Source of the DNA: Pyrus communis
Taxonomy: Eukaryota; Streptophyta; Magnoliopsida; Rosales; Rosaceae
DNA length: 64,000 nt
Assembly: GCF_963583255.1 (NCBI RefSeq)
Contig: NC_084817.1
Location: forward strand, 7,818,121 to 7,882,120
Direction: 5' to 3'
The position numbers were made by a program, and so were the translations under genes. Below the pieces are notes generated by a model, which made no database searches, was not told the DNA's origin, and saw only the letters and a list, made by a program, of their open reading frames with translations. Shown here piece by piece: positions 33,408 to 43,321 of the stretch (positions are counted from its first letter, which is position 1; every line of letters starts with the position of its first letter).

Positions 33408-33607
33408 TGTAGTATCCCACATCGCCCGTGAGGGCGTGGTCTTTGGGCCTTATATATCCATGCCCAGAGCTTTAACTTCAGAGAGGCCTTTTGTGGACTA
33501 CGGTCCACAAGAACAAAACCGTGCGGTAGCTGGGTGGCTGCGACATAGTCTAGGCCCAGAATGCCAAAGCGGACAATATCCGAGAGGTTGGAGTCTGGGA
33601 TGTGACA
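33408..33607 (+). repeat. TRIM LTR 4
   Basis: 200 bp; carries GTCTAGGCC where the others have GTCCAGGC. Confidence 0.92.
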
Positions 33608-33960
33608 TTTCTGGATTTTAAGTTACATTGTTTCTAGAATCTAAGTTACGGTTTCTAAAATTTAAGTTACTGTTTCTGGAATCTAAGTTACTGTTTCTAG
33701 ATCCAAATGAAATAAACACATTGTTTCTGAAATGTAAGCTACAAAAGAAATAATAAAATTCACTGTATTTGGATTCAAAGTAAAATAAGCATCATGTTTC
33801 TTAAATATAATCAATTGATGCATTAAAGGAAAAAAAAAAACAATCAAAGGTTAAATCATAGACTGTTTTTGGAATCTAAGTCACTGTTTCTGGAATCTAA
33901 GTCATTATTTCTGGAATTTAAGTCACTGTTTCTGGAATTTAAGTCACTGTTTTTGGATTT
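33608..33960. repeat. Minisatellite, roughly 20-bp units
   Basis: Units around TTTCTGGAATCTAAGTCAC repeat about five times at 33608-33700 and five times at 33864-33955, with a 160-bp diverged middle. The TRIM array sits inside this repeat (similar TTTCTGGATTG just before it at about 32633). Confidence 0.85.
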
Positions 33961-35077
33961 TGTTTCTTTTCTTTCTAAATACAGTGTTTGTTTGTACACA
34001 GACAAAACAAACATTGTATCTGATTTTTTTTTTCCCAGAAACAATATTATGTTTTGGGTTCTCCAGAAACAGTTTTATGTTTTGGTTTTTTTTTTTTTTT
34101 TTTTTTTTAATTTTTTCCCCAGACGCTTTTTCGTCAGTTTCTACCATTAAACTTCTTTGAACTTGTTTCGGCGGCTTTGTTCCGATGAATGCTTCCTTTT
34201 TCCACTTTGATTTGGTTGTTTTTGAAATGGGGGAATTCGATTTGATAGGAAGACATAGAGTTATTATAGCGGTTTCATGCTGGGTTGAGATTGGTGATTT
34301 AGAAACAATGACAGAGAAACCAAAATCATGCATGAAAATGGAAGAACATATGGTATGCTTGGACAGACCAAAAAATAAAGTCAACTATGGATGGATATGC
34401 CATGTTAGCTTGTTGCCATTGTAAAAATATCAAATTAAACAACTCTCTCTATTCGTTTTTTTTATTTTTTTATTTTTTATTTATTCATTTTCTTGAATTA
34501 CAATTGCAGGCCAATTGATTCTACATATAAGGTGGATAAATTCGGCATTCCTCTGAGAAAAAAGACCAGTGCTGGAACTAGGTCATGGATATAAGCTCCC
34601 GACATGTATGTGGAAATAGCAAATTTTGTCAAACAGAGGTGGCATGGATCCTTTACAGATTTTGCAGCTAACATATTTCTAAGGCAGCAGAGCTAAACCT
34701 TGGCCAGCGTCAGAAAATTCTGTCCATTTTTTCTCTTCCCTTGCTGTTTTCCAACATCCATGACACTTTTAACCCATTTTCTACCCATCCCCAATGGTTA
34801 TGGCCTATCTTGATCCCATAATTTCCTAGATTTGCAACTGTATCTTCTTACCGTGTTTCGCAACTCTCTTAGAAGGTATGTAGAGCTTCTGCTCGGCTGG
34901 CCACACCACCACCTTCCATCTGTGTGCCTTTGTTGGCGCTATTTCCTGTGGGATGTTCCTCCCTTGAGTTTCCCTCACTTGATGTCTGTGGATTTGAGTT
35001 TTGTGGCATGAGGGAGGAGGGTGGAATCTTCTTGATTTCATGTTTGGAGGCTTTGTTTGGTTGGATTCTAGTGTCTA
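33961..35077. other. Gene-free stretch with a T24 run and an exon-like patch
   Basis: A T run lies at 34087-34110. After a TTGCAG acceptor-like signal at 34504-34509 a short frame reads KVDKFGIPLRKKTSAGTRSW before a stop at about 34595. The KK-x-G-TRSW pattern recalls MRS2 magnesium transporters, but the piece is too short to name. The rest is unrecognised. Confidence 0.3.
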
Positions 35078-35268
35078 CAAGAGGCGGTGGTTCGTGGTCG
35101 ACGGTGTTGACAGTGTATGTGTACTTAGGGTTTTTTGTTTTGCTTTTGTTTGTTTCGGCTCAAACTCTGGGTTGGGCATTTTCATTTTGGGATTCATATT
35201 TTAGTTTTGGGCTTTATTTGTATTTGGATCTCAGTTTGTAAATATTTTATGTGTTAATAATAGAGGTT

Positions 35269-35641
35269 TGTTGAAAAGTCTAATGTCTGATGGCAATGAA
35301 TGCCCACAAAGCAAAAGTCTTCTGCATGAGCAAAGTTTTCAATGCCCATGCAAAGTGAAATTGGAAAGTGAATTGTAATGTCAGAGGATACGTTTTAAAT
35401 TTCAGGATGCATTAACTGCATCAGTTTGGAGACGCTCTATAAATAAAGCACTCCGCATGTTTGTAAGTTACAAGAAAATAAGAAGAAGAAAGAAAACTAG
35501 AGAAAAATATCAGTAACATCATCTATTCCTCTGCCTTTTATTTGTTATCTGCCTGTGCTATAATTTTAGTGTGGCATTTTACATCTACCTTGCACCTACC
35601 ACTTAAAAGGTTATCTCTCAAACTTTAATCCTTTTATAACA
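35269..35641 (+). repeat. Copia 5' LTR
   Basis: TGTTGAAAAG to TTATAACA. A TATA box (CTATAAATAA) lies near 35436-35445, with the likely transcription start some 30 bases on. The sequence after the LTR (CGTTATCAGCACGAG, 35642-35656) is the likely primer binding site. Confidence 0.95.
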
Positions 35642-35914
35642 CGTTATCAGCACGAGTCTCTATATATAATTATTCTCTCATCTCTCTTCGCCGAACGAAC
35701 GAAAGAAAGAAAAAAATGTTTCCTTTAAGGTTTTTACTGTTCATCTTCTTCCTCTGCCTCAACTGCGCCGTGTACCCTCGTGATGAATTGTTTGCTCCAT
35801 GTCTGCTCTTAGTCCTCCAACTAACGGTTACATACATCTTCGATTACTTGTTTGGTGTAGAGATTGATTACTAACCCAGTATTTATTTATGTTAATTCTA
35901 CTGCAATCCAAGAT

Positions 35915-36225
35915 GGTGCGGTACAATCGCCCATCTTGAACTGCAAATTTATTCTTACTGCGATCCAAGACGGTGCAGTATCATCGCCTATCTTGGACTG
36001 CAGATTTAATTTTACTGCAATTTTTAGGTGGAGCGGTATAATCGCACACCCTACCCTGCATATTTGAATTTACCTGCTGTTTAATTTCATTGCAATTTTA
36101 TGTGGTGCGGTATAATCGCCCACGCTGCTCTGCATATTTAATTTTCCTGTTACTTGAGTGGTGCGGAATAATCGCCCATTCTATATTACATTATTTCAAT
36201 GAGAATGGTGCGGTACGATCGCCCT
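35915..36225 (+). repeat. Six-fold leader repeat in the copia element
   Basis: Core GGTGCGGTATAATCGCCCA occurs at 35915, 35972, 36030, 36104, 36160 and 36207 with a few changes each, in the untranslated leader. In several copies the base run before GGTGCGG and the run after CGCCC are short inverted partners (e.g. AAGAT...ATCTT at 35910-35937, GAGAA...TTCTC at 36201-36230), so each could form a hairpin with CGGTANNATCG in its loop. Confidence 0.85.
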
Positions 36226-36392
36226 TCTCATTCATCCTGAAAATCTCGAGCCAGAAGTTTCGAGTGCTTATCATTTTGGCCTGAAGATCAAAATGAAAAA
36301 TTTGTAAGAACCAGAAGTTCTAACATCATATTCCTCCAGGAATACATATTATTGCAAGTTCTTACACATCTCATTTTCTTTCAGAAAAGAAA

Positions 36393-37451
36393 ATGGCGAA
36401 CTTGGCGAAGCTTGAATTTGCTGCCCTGGATATTACCGGGAAGAATTACCTGACCTGGGTATTGGATACCAAGATCCATTTGGAAGCAGGGAATCTTGGA
36501 GATACCATCAGGGAAGAGAGCAACTCATCCTCTCAAGATCGGGCAAAGGCCATGATTTTCATTTGCCGCCATCTTGATGAGGCGCTAAAAAGCGAGTACT
36601 TAACGGTTGAAGATCCGTTAACTCTCTGGAATGCCTTGAGAAATAGATACAATCACCAGACAACGGTGATTCTTCCAAGGGCCCGCTATGAGTGGACTCA
36701 TCTGAGGATTCAAGACTTCAAGTCAGTGGCAGAATACAATTCTGCATTGTTCAGAATTACCTCTCAGATGAAGCTCTGTGGGGATATTATTACTGAAGAG
36801 CATATGCTGGAAAAGACTCTCAGCACATTTCATGCCTCCAACGTGCTCCTGCAGCAGCAGTATAGAGCGCGAGGCTACACTGAGTACAACCAGCTGATAT
36901 CTGTGCTCTTAGTAGCTGAACAGAATGATGAGCTCCTGATGAAAAACCATCATTCCCGACCTACTGGATCTGCACCATTCCCAGAAGTGAATGCTGCTTC
37001 CCTCGAAGTGAACGCCACATCCTCTGGTGATGATAATCATAAACGAGGACGTGGCCACAAGCGAGGTCGATGGAATAGGAAAGGCAAGAACCATGGAGTT
37101 CAGTTTCACAACCAGGTTCCGAGGCATAATTTAGGCCCGAGCTTCAAAAATGTGAATCGCCACAAAGGCAAAGCTCATATGAACCATGCTCCTAGAAACT
37201 CTGAAGGAGCTTGCCATAGGTGTGGTGGCAATGGGCATTGGGCGCGTACTTGTCGTACCCCAAAACATCTAGTGGATCTGTATCAAGCCTCCCTCAAGGA
37301 GAAGGGTGTCGAGACCAACTTTCTCGACCAGGCTAGACCAATGGATATACCTGATCCAGTGTTCGACTTATCAGGGCAGTTGAACACAACTCATCTAGAT
37401 GTTTCAGACTATATTGTGGAAAGGGGAAATGAAGTATATCGGTCTGATTGA
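36393..37451 (+). CDS. gag: Copia Gag protein, 352 aa
   Basis: Open from ATG 36393 to TGA 37449-37451. The N-terminal half is the UBN2 type of copia Gag (GKNYLTWVLDTKIHLEAG, LWNALRNRYNHQ, YNSALFRITSQMKLCG). It is followed by a basic KRGRGHKRGRWNRKGK region and a CCHC zinc knuckle (CHRCGGNGHWARTC, about residues 274-287). It forms the cytoplasmic particle and packages RNA. The first ATG after the leader is used. Pol lies in the next (+1) frame, overlapping the end of gag, so it is not a simple gag-pol fusion. Confidence 0.95.
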   Translation: MANLAKLEFAALDITGKNYLTWVLDTKIHLEAGNLGDTIREESNSSSQDRAKAMIFICRHLDEALKSEYLTVEDPLTLWNALRNRYNHQTTVILPRARYEWTHLRIQDFKSVAEYNSALFRITSQMKLCGDIITEEHMLEKTLSTFHASNVLLQQQYRARGYTEYNQLISVLLVAEQNDELLMKNHHSRPTGSAPFPEVNAASLEVNATSSGDDNHKRGRGHKRGRWNRKGKNHGVQFHNQVPRHNLGPSFKNVNRHKGKAHMNHAPRNSEGACHRCGGNGHWARTCRTPKHLVDLYQASLKEKGVETNFLDQARPMDIPDPVFDLSGQLNTTHLDVSDYIVERGNEVYRSD

Positions 37452-40400
37452 ATCATTAATGTACTTTTATTATGCTGAACTTGTAGTATTTTCAGATTCA
37501 ATAAAAGTGGCATGTAAATTTTCTTGTTATAACTTGTTTTTCTCTTACTCAGAGAGCATGGATAAAAATTGTGGTTATTCTCAAAACATGAGAAATGGCG
37601 GAGATATTTGTCTTACAGACAGTGCAACCACACATACAATACTTCGTGATCGAAAGTATTTCTCAAGCTTAATACCTACAAGAGTAGGGGTAACAACAAT
37701 ATCAGGACCTTCAGATGTAATTCAAGGTTCAGGACAAGCCCAGATTATGTTACCAAATGGAACAATATTGTCCATACATAATGCATTGTATGCTACTCGA
37801 TCTACTCGAAATTTGTTGAGTTTCAAAGACATACGTCTAAATGGATACCACATTGAAACAAAAAGTGCAGAAAATGTGGAGTATCTATGCATTACCTCCA
37901 ATGATACCCAGAAGCGTATATTGGAGAAGTTGCATGGTATGTCGAGTGGATTATATTATACATACATAAGGACAATTGAATCACATACTGTCATGAACCA
38001 GAAGTTCATTGATTCAAAGGTTTACATGTTTTGGCATGACCGTCTGGGTCATCCAGGATCTACCATGATGCGTAGGATCATTACCAACTCTAATGGACAT
38101 CCATTAGTGAGCAGACACATTGCTGCCTTAAATGATAACCCTTGCAAAGCTTGTTCTCAAGGGAAGTTGGTAATTAGACCATCTCAACTAAAGGTTGATG
38201 CTGAATCCCCATCATTTCTGCAAATAATTCAAGGGGATATTTGTGGGCCTATTCAACCATCATGTGGACCATTTCGATATTTTATGGTTTTGGTTGATGC
38301 ATGTACCCGATGGTCACATGTTTGTCTCTTGTCTACTCGGAATGTAGCCTTTGCGAGACTTCTTGCTCAAATAATTAAGTTACGAGCACAGTTCCCAGAT
38401 TATCCCATTAAGTCAATCCGACTTGATAATGCTGGTGAATTTACGTCTCAAACCTTTGATGATTATTGTATGACATTGGGTATTGATGTTGAACACCCTG
38501 TTCCTCATGTCCATACTCAAAATGGTTTAGCAGAAGCATTAATCAAGCGGCTTCAGTTAATAGCTCGCACTCTGCTTATGAAAACCAAATTGCCAGTCTC
38601 TGCATGGGGACATGTCATCTTACATGCTGCATCATTGGTTCGATTGAGACCTGTAGCCAACCATCAATACTCTTCAGTACAACTCGTGTTTGGACATCAG
38701 CCAAACATTTCCCATTTACGAGTTTTTGGTTGTGCTGTTTATGTGCCTATTGCACCGCTGCAACGCACTAAAATGGGACCTCAGCGTAGACTGGGAATTT
38801 ACGTGGGTTTTGATTCATCATCTATCATTAGATATTTGGAACCCTTGACAGGTGATATGTTTACAGCTCGTTTTGCTGATTGTCACTTTGATGAGACAAT
38901 TTTCCCGTCGTTAGGGGGAGAAAAGACCGTTCCAGAAGAACGGAAAAAGCTGACATGGGTTGTTCCCACCTTGTCTCATTTTGATCCTCGCAGCATTCAA
39001 TGTGAAAATGAAGTGAGAAGGATCGTTCATCTTCAAAGCATTGCCAATCAAATGCCAGATGCATTTAATGATGCTATGAAAGTGACAAAATCACATATAC
39101 CAGCTGCAAATGCACATGCAAAAATTGATGTCCCTGTTGGACAAAATAAAGTGGCAGCAAATGATTCATCTGGTGCACGCTTGAAGCGTGGTAGACCCCA
39201 AGGTTCAAAAGATTCAGCTCATCGAAAGAGAAAGTCGAGGACACAACTGAATCCAAATGAAATTATTCAGGAAGAGAAAATGAATGATACATCCACAATT
39301 CATCATTCTGGACTTCCAGAAAAAGAAAATGTCCTTGATGAGACATCTGTCCCTGAAGAGACAGAAGTACATGAAAGCAAAGAAATCTCCATAAATTATG
39401 CATGTACAAATGAATTGTGGGATCGAAATGAAATAATCATCGATGATATGTTTGCATGTGCAGTAGCCACTGAAATCATCTTAAGTGATGATATTGAGCC
39501 CCGTTCTGTTGATGAATGCAAACAGAGACAACATTGGCCTAAGTGGAAAGATGCAATCCAGGCAGAATTAAATTCCTTGGAAAAACGGAATGTTTTTGGA
39601 CCAGTAGTCCAAACCCCGCCTAGTGTAAACCCCGTGGGTTACAAATGGGTATTCACAAGGAAACGCAATGAGAAAAACGAGATCGCAAGATACAAAGCAC
39701 GACTCGTTGCACAAGGTTTTTCTCAAAGACCTGGAATTGATTATGAGGAGACATACTCTCCTGTAATGGACGCAATTACGTTTCGTTACTTAATAAGTTT
39801 AGTGGTTTCAGAAAGACTTGACATGCGACTTATGGATGTCATCACTGCGTATCTATATGGAGAATTAGATACTGACATCTATATGAAAGTCCCAAAAGGA
39901 CTTAAGTTGCCTGAAACAAGTAATAAACCACGAGGTATGCTCTCGATCAAATTAAAGCGATCATTGTATGGTCTGAAGCAATCTGGACGAATGTGGTATA
40001 ATCATCTCAGTGAGTATTTGATTAAAGAAGGGTATATCAACAATGTTATTTGCCCTTGTGTGTTCATTAAGAAATCCAATTCTGGATTCGCTATAGTGGC
40101 AGTATATGTTGATGATATGAATCTAGTCGGGACTCCTGAAGAGCTCAATAAAACTGCTGAATATCTGAAAAGCGAATTTGAAATGAAAGACCTTGGAAAA
40201 ACAAAATATTGTCTCGGCCTGCAGATCGAGCATTGTGCTAGTGGAATTTTGGTCCACCAATCAGCTTACATTGAAAAAATTCTGAAGCGATTTGGTATGG
40301 ACAAGGCTTATCCACTAAACACGCCAATGGTCGTTCGTTCTTTGGACATTAAGAAAGATCCATTTCGTCCAAAAGAAGATGATGAGCTGGTCCTTGGTCC

Positions 40401-41106
40401 AGAAGTACCATATCTGAGTGCAGTAGGTGCTTTGTTGTATTTAGCACAATGTACTAGACCAGATATAGCTTTTTCAGTTAATTTGTTAGCAAGGTATAGC
40501 TCTGCTCCAACAATTCGCCATTGGAAGGGTATCAAAGATGTATTGCGATACCTTCGTGGGACAACAGACATGGGTCTCTTCTACTCAAAGAACTCCACAG
40601 ATGACCAGGTCCTCGTTGGATATGCAGATGCTGGCTTCCTCTCTGATCCGCATAAAGCCCGCTCACAAACCGGATATGTGTTTAAGAATGGAGATACCGC
40701 AATCTCATGGCGCTCAACCAAGCAAACATTAGTTGCTACATCTTCAAATCATTCAGAAATACTTGCTTTACATGAAGCAAGTCGTGAATGTTCTTGGTTA
40801 AGATCAATGATCCATCATATCCGGAATTCATGTGGTCTAACTTCGAAGACAGACAATCCAACTGTCATCCATGAAGATAATGCAGCCTGTGTTGCCCAAA
40901 TGAAGGAAGAATTCATCAAGGGCGATAAGACTAAACACATATCTCCAAAGTTTTTCAGTGCACATGAACTTAAGAAGGCTAAAGTTATTGAAGTCAGACA
41001 AATCCGTTCAAATGAAAATCTGGCAGACTTGTTCACCAAATCTTTACCAAAGTGCACATTTCAGAAGTTAGTGCAAGGCATCGGATTACGTCGACTTACC
41101 AAATAA
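37399..41106 (+). CDS. pol: Copia Pol polyprotein: protease, integrase, reverse transcriptase, RNase H
   Basis: Open to TAA 41104-41106, 1,235 codons. It overlaps gag by 53 bases in the +1 frame; the recognisable homology begins about residue 54. Protease: LTDSATTHTI (Asp 74, with DSA in place of the usual DSG). Integrase: FWHDRLGHPG and C-x2-C zinc region, then catalytic Asp 280 (GDICGP), Asp 343 (RLDNAGEF) and Glu 379 (NGLAEALIKR). RT: RYKARLVAQGFSQRPGIDY and the YVDDM box (about residue 903). RNase H: YADAGF (Asp 1077), SNHSEILAL. All key residues are present and there is no internal stop, so the enzyme may be active. How pol is expressed from a different frame is not visible: frameshifting, or a spliced or separate start. 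It lies in the near-identical-LTR element. Confidence 0.95.
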   Translation: MFQTILWKGEMKYIGLIESLMYFYYAELVVFSDSIKVACKFSCYNLFFSYSESMDKNCGYSQNMRNGGDICLTDSATTHTILRDRKYFSSLIPTRVGVTTISGPSDVIQGSGQAQIMLPNGTILSIHNALYATRSTRNLLSFKDIRLNGYHIETKSAENVEYLCITSNDTQKRILEKLHGMSSGLYYTYIRTIESHTVMNQKFIDSKVYMFWHDRLGHPGSTMMRRIITNSNGHPLVSRHIAALNDNPCKACSQGKLVIRPSQLKVDAESPSFLQIIQGDICGPIQPSCGPFRYFMVLVDACTRWSHVCLLSTRNVAFARLLAQIIKLRAQFPDYPIKSIRLDNAGEFTSQTFDDYCMTLGIDVEHPVPHVHTQNGLAEALIKRLQLIARTLLMKTKLPVSAWGHVILHAASLVRLRPVANHQYSSVQLVFGHQPNISHLRVFGCAVYVPIAPLQRTKMGPQRRLGIYVGFDSSSIIRYLEPLTGDMFTARFADCHFDETIFPSLGGEKTVPEERKKLTWVVPTLSHFDPRSIQCENEVRRIVHLQSIANQMPDAFNDAMKVTKSHIPAANAHAKIDVPVGQNKVAANDSSGARLKRGRPQGSKDSAHRKRKSRTQLNPNEIIQEEKMNDTSTIHHSGLPEKENVLDETSVPEETEVHESKEISINYACTNELWDRNEIIIDDMFACAVATEIILSDDIEPRSVDECKQRQHWPKWKDAIQAELNSLEKRNVFGPVVQTPPSVNPVGYKWVFTRKRNEKNEIARYKARLVAQGFSQRPGIDYEETYSPVMDAITFRYLISLVVSERLDMRLMDVITAYLYGELDTDIYMKVPKGLKLPETSNKPRGMLSIKLKRSLYGLKQSGRMWYNHLSEYLIKEGYINNVICPCVFIKKSNSGFAIVAVYVDDMNLVGTPEELNKTAEYLKSEFEMKDLGKTKYCLGLQIEHCASGILVHQSAYIEKILKRFGMDKAYPLNTPMVVRSLDIKKDPFRPKEDDELVLGPEVPYLSAVGALLYLAQCTRPDIAFSVNLLARYSSAPTIRHWKGIKDVLRYLRGTTDMGLFYSKNSTDDQVLVGYADAGFLSDPHKARSQTGYVFKNGDTAISWRSTKQTLVATSSNHSEILALHEASRECSWLRSMIHHIRNSCGLTSKTDNPTVIHEDNAACVAQMKEEFIKGDKTKHISPKFFSAHELKKAKVIEVRQIRSNENLADLFTKSLPKCTFQKLVQGIGLRRLTK

Positions 41107-41372
41107 CTAAATTTGGAAAATGCGGAATCAGGGGGAGATACATATCAGGGGGAGCATCCTTGATACATGCTTGTTGTACTCTTTTTCCTTCGATTAGGAT
41201 TTTTCCCACTGGGTTTTTCCTATCAAGGTTTTAACGAGGCAACATAAGCATACTTGACACTATATCAACGATCCAGGAAAAGTTGTACTCTTTTTCCTTC
41301 GCTATGGTTTTTTCCCACTGGGTTTTTCTAAGCAAGGTTTTAACGAGGCAACTCATGTTAATATGTGGGTAT

Positions 41373-41383
41373 CCAAGGGGGAG
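41373..41383 (+). other. Copia polypurine tract
   Basis: CCAAGGGGGAG directly before the 3' LTR; primes plus-strand synthesis. Two similar GGGGGAG strings lie upstream at about 41130-41155. Confidence 0.85.
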
Positions 41384-41756
41384 TGTTGAAAAGTCTAATG
41401 TCTGATGGCAATGAATGCCCACAAAGCAAAAGTCTTCTGCATGGGCAAAGTTTTCAATGCCCATGCAAAGTGAAATTGGAAAGTGAATTGTAATGTCAGA
41501 GGATACGTTTTAAATTTCAGGATGCATTAACTGCATCAGTTTGGAGACGCTCTATAAATAGAGCACTCCGCATGTTTGTAAGTTACAAGAAAATAAGAAG
41601 AAGAAAGAAAACTAGAGAAAAATATCAGTAACATCATCTATTCCTCTGCCTTTTATTTGTTATCTGCCTGTGCTATAATTTTAGTGTGGCATTTTACATC
41701 TACTTTGCACCTACCACTTAAAAGGTTATCTCTCAAACTTTAATCCTTTTATAACA
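41384..41756 (+). repeat. Copia 3' LTR
   Basis: 373 bp. Differs from the 5' LTR at three sites (GCATGGGC for GCATGAGC, AAATAGAG for AAATAAAG, CTACTTTG for CTACCTTG). Confidence 0.95.
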
Positions 41757-41757
41757 A

Positions 41758-43312
41758 GGTTAAATATCAGTTTACTCTCTTAAGTTTTATGGTTTTCAAT
41801 ATTTGGTACATGAAGTTTTTTTCGTGCCAGAGTCATACCTAAAATGTTAATTTTAGGACACTCATACATCTGTTGATCTGACTGTTAAGTCTCCCGTTAA
41901 CTGATAATGTAGCATCTATATGGATAATAACTAGATGACATATGTCATTAAAGGACAACGTAAAAATTAAAAATTCAAAAATTCACAAAAAAAAAAAAAA
42001 AAAAAAAAAACCACCCGCCTTCTAACTCCCCCCAGCCTTCCCTCTCTTCTTTCCTCTACAACTCGTACCCTCCCTTCTCTCCTCTGCAACCCCCACCTAT
42101 CCTCCATCCCTTCTTTCCTCTGCAACCCACACCACCCTCCCTCATCTCCACCCTCCATTCATCTTCCCCACCTAACACCCCTTCATCCCCTCCACCCCCT
42201 CCACGGCTCCACCCCCTTCATCCCTCCAAGAATCCAACCATTTCTGTAAAATAAATCCAAAACCCAAATCTTAATATCTTTGTCGCAGTCAAAATTTATA
42301 CAAATTCAAAATACCACCATCGCAGTCCCAAGCAGCATACAAACAAAATGCATGAAAGCAATTATTTTGTTGTTATTCTGCAGTTGCCATCTCAGAAACA
42401 GAGACAGAAAAGTTCAAAGAAAATGGTGCAAAAGTCCCATATGAACTTAGAACAGAGCTAGAGAGAGACTGGCGATGAGAGTATTATGTGCGACAGAGCT
42501 CACAGAGGGAGTCTGCTACAGCTTCCCTCGCATCCAATGGCCCAAACCCGACCCGACCCGCTTCAAATCCCCAAGTTCCCCTCCGTCCGGATTCAGACCC
42601 TCCATCACTGACCTTAGGCTCCCGGATCTCCCAATCAACGCATCCGGCTGCGCCACCAGCTGGACGCCATACCCATTTCTGTGATGGTTCTGTTTTTCCT
42701 TCCACCCCTCCATCCCCTCCACCCCCTTCATCTTCTCCACCCGAGCACCCCAAAAAAATGACAAGGAATTATCAAAACTCCAACTTTTGAATCCGAAAAG
42801 ATCTTCTCTTTTGGGTCCGGATCCTCGGATCCACTTCCACCGTCGTCTCTGCCGTGCTTCTCTTCACTTTCTGGCTCTCAGATCCTTGAAGCCGTCTCTG
42901 CGGTTGGGCCGTAGCAAATGGAGTTTAGTTGTTGTTATGCTCTTGTCGAGGTGATTTCGGCTTGAAGACTAAGTTCTGAGCTCTAGGGATAGCCAAGTGT
43001 TGAATCTTATGCTTGGTCAAAGGGGGTGGAGGGAATAGAGGGGTCTCGGGTGGGGAATGGGGTTCTAGTTTTTTTTTTTTTTTTTTTCTTGAATTTTTAA
43101 TTTTGCACGTAGACCCTTAATGATATGTGGCATCCAGTTATTGTCTATATAGACGTCATGTCATCAGTTAATGGGAGACTTAACAGTCAGACTAACGGAT
43201 GTATGAGATTGTCCCAAAATTAACACTTTAAGTATGACTCTGGAACAAAAAAAACTTCATGTATAAATGTTGAAAATCACAAAACTTTAAGGTAGAAAAT
43301 TAAGATTTATTC
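41758..43312. mobile_element. MULE-type non-autonomous element, unit 1 copy
   Basis: Long inverted ends (about 200 bp, GGTTAAATATCAGTTTACTC... against the reverse of 43100-43312). The right flank AATAATAAA (43313-43321) pairs with AATAATAGA before the left end (35256-35264), which now lies across the copia insertion: an 8/9 match for a 9-bp MULE TSD. The centre is CT/GC-rich (about 42010-42960) with short exon-like frames (e.g. 42475-42684), repeated in the unit 2 copy; the source gene was not recognised. Confidence 0.8.
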
Positions 43313-43321
43313 AATAATAAA

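Larger units (their letters stand above)
32663..33607 (+). mobile_element. TRIM concatemer: LTR-internal-LTR-AT-LTR-internal-LTR
   Basis: Four LTRs of 199-200 bp lie at 32663-32862, 32935-33134, 33137-33335 and 33408-33607. All start TGTAGTATCCCACATCGCC and end GGGATGTGACA. Two 72-bp internal parts (32863-32934, 33336-33407) carry the PBS TGGTATCAGAGCC and the tract TAAGGGGGGTGGAT. LTRs 2 and 3 are separated by only AT. One target duplication, TTTCT, flanks the whole array (32658-32662, 33608-33612). The LTRs are nearly identical. Ends and internal part match Cassandra (11059-11697), but the LTR has no 5S segment. Confidence 0.93.
35269..41756 (+). mobile_element. Young, near-intact Ty1/copia retrotransposon (6,488 bp)
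   Basis: LTRs of 373 bp lie at 35269-35641 and 41384-41756. The target duplication is AGGTT (35264-35268, 41757-41761). Order: LTR, repeat-rich leader, gag, pol (protease, integrase, RT, RNase H), polypurine tract, LTR. Integrase before RT is the copia order. The LTRs differ at three positions, so insertion was recent. It entered four bases inside the left end of a MULE-type element. Confidence 0.97.

Noticed and set aside
32631..33621. Repeated frames (ALTSEKPFVDYGPQEQNRAV) as a protein family
   Set aside because: They are the TRIM LTRs translated; repetition follows the LTR array.
42475..42790. Small genes in the MULE-type elements (and their twins at 47460-47872)
   Set aside because: Frames are open on both strands because of GC-rich sequence; no start context or family. 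Treated as possible captured sequence only.
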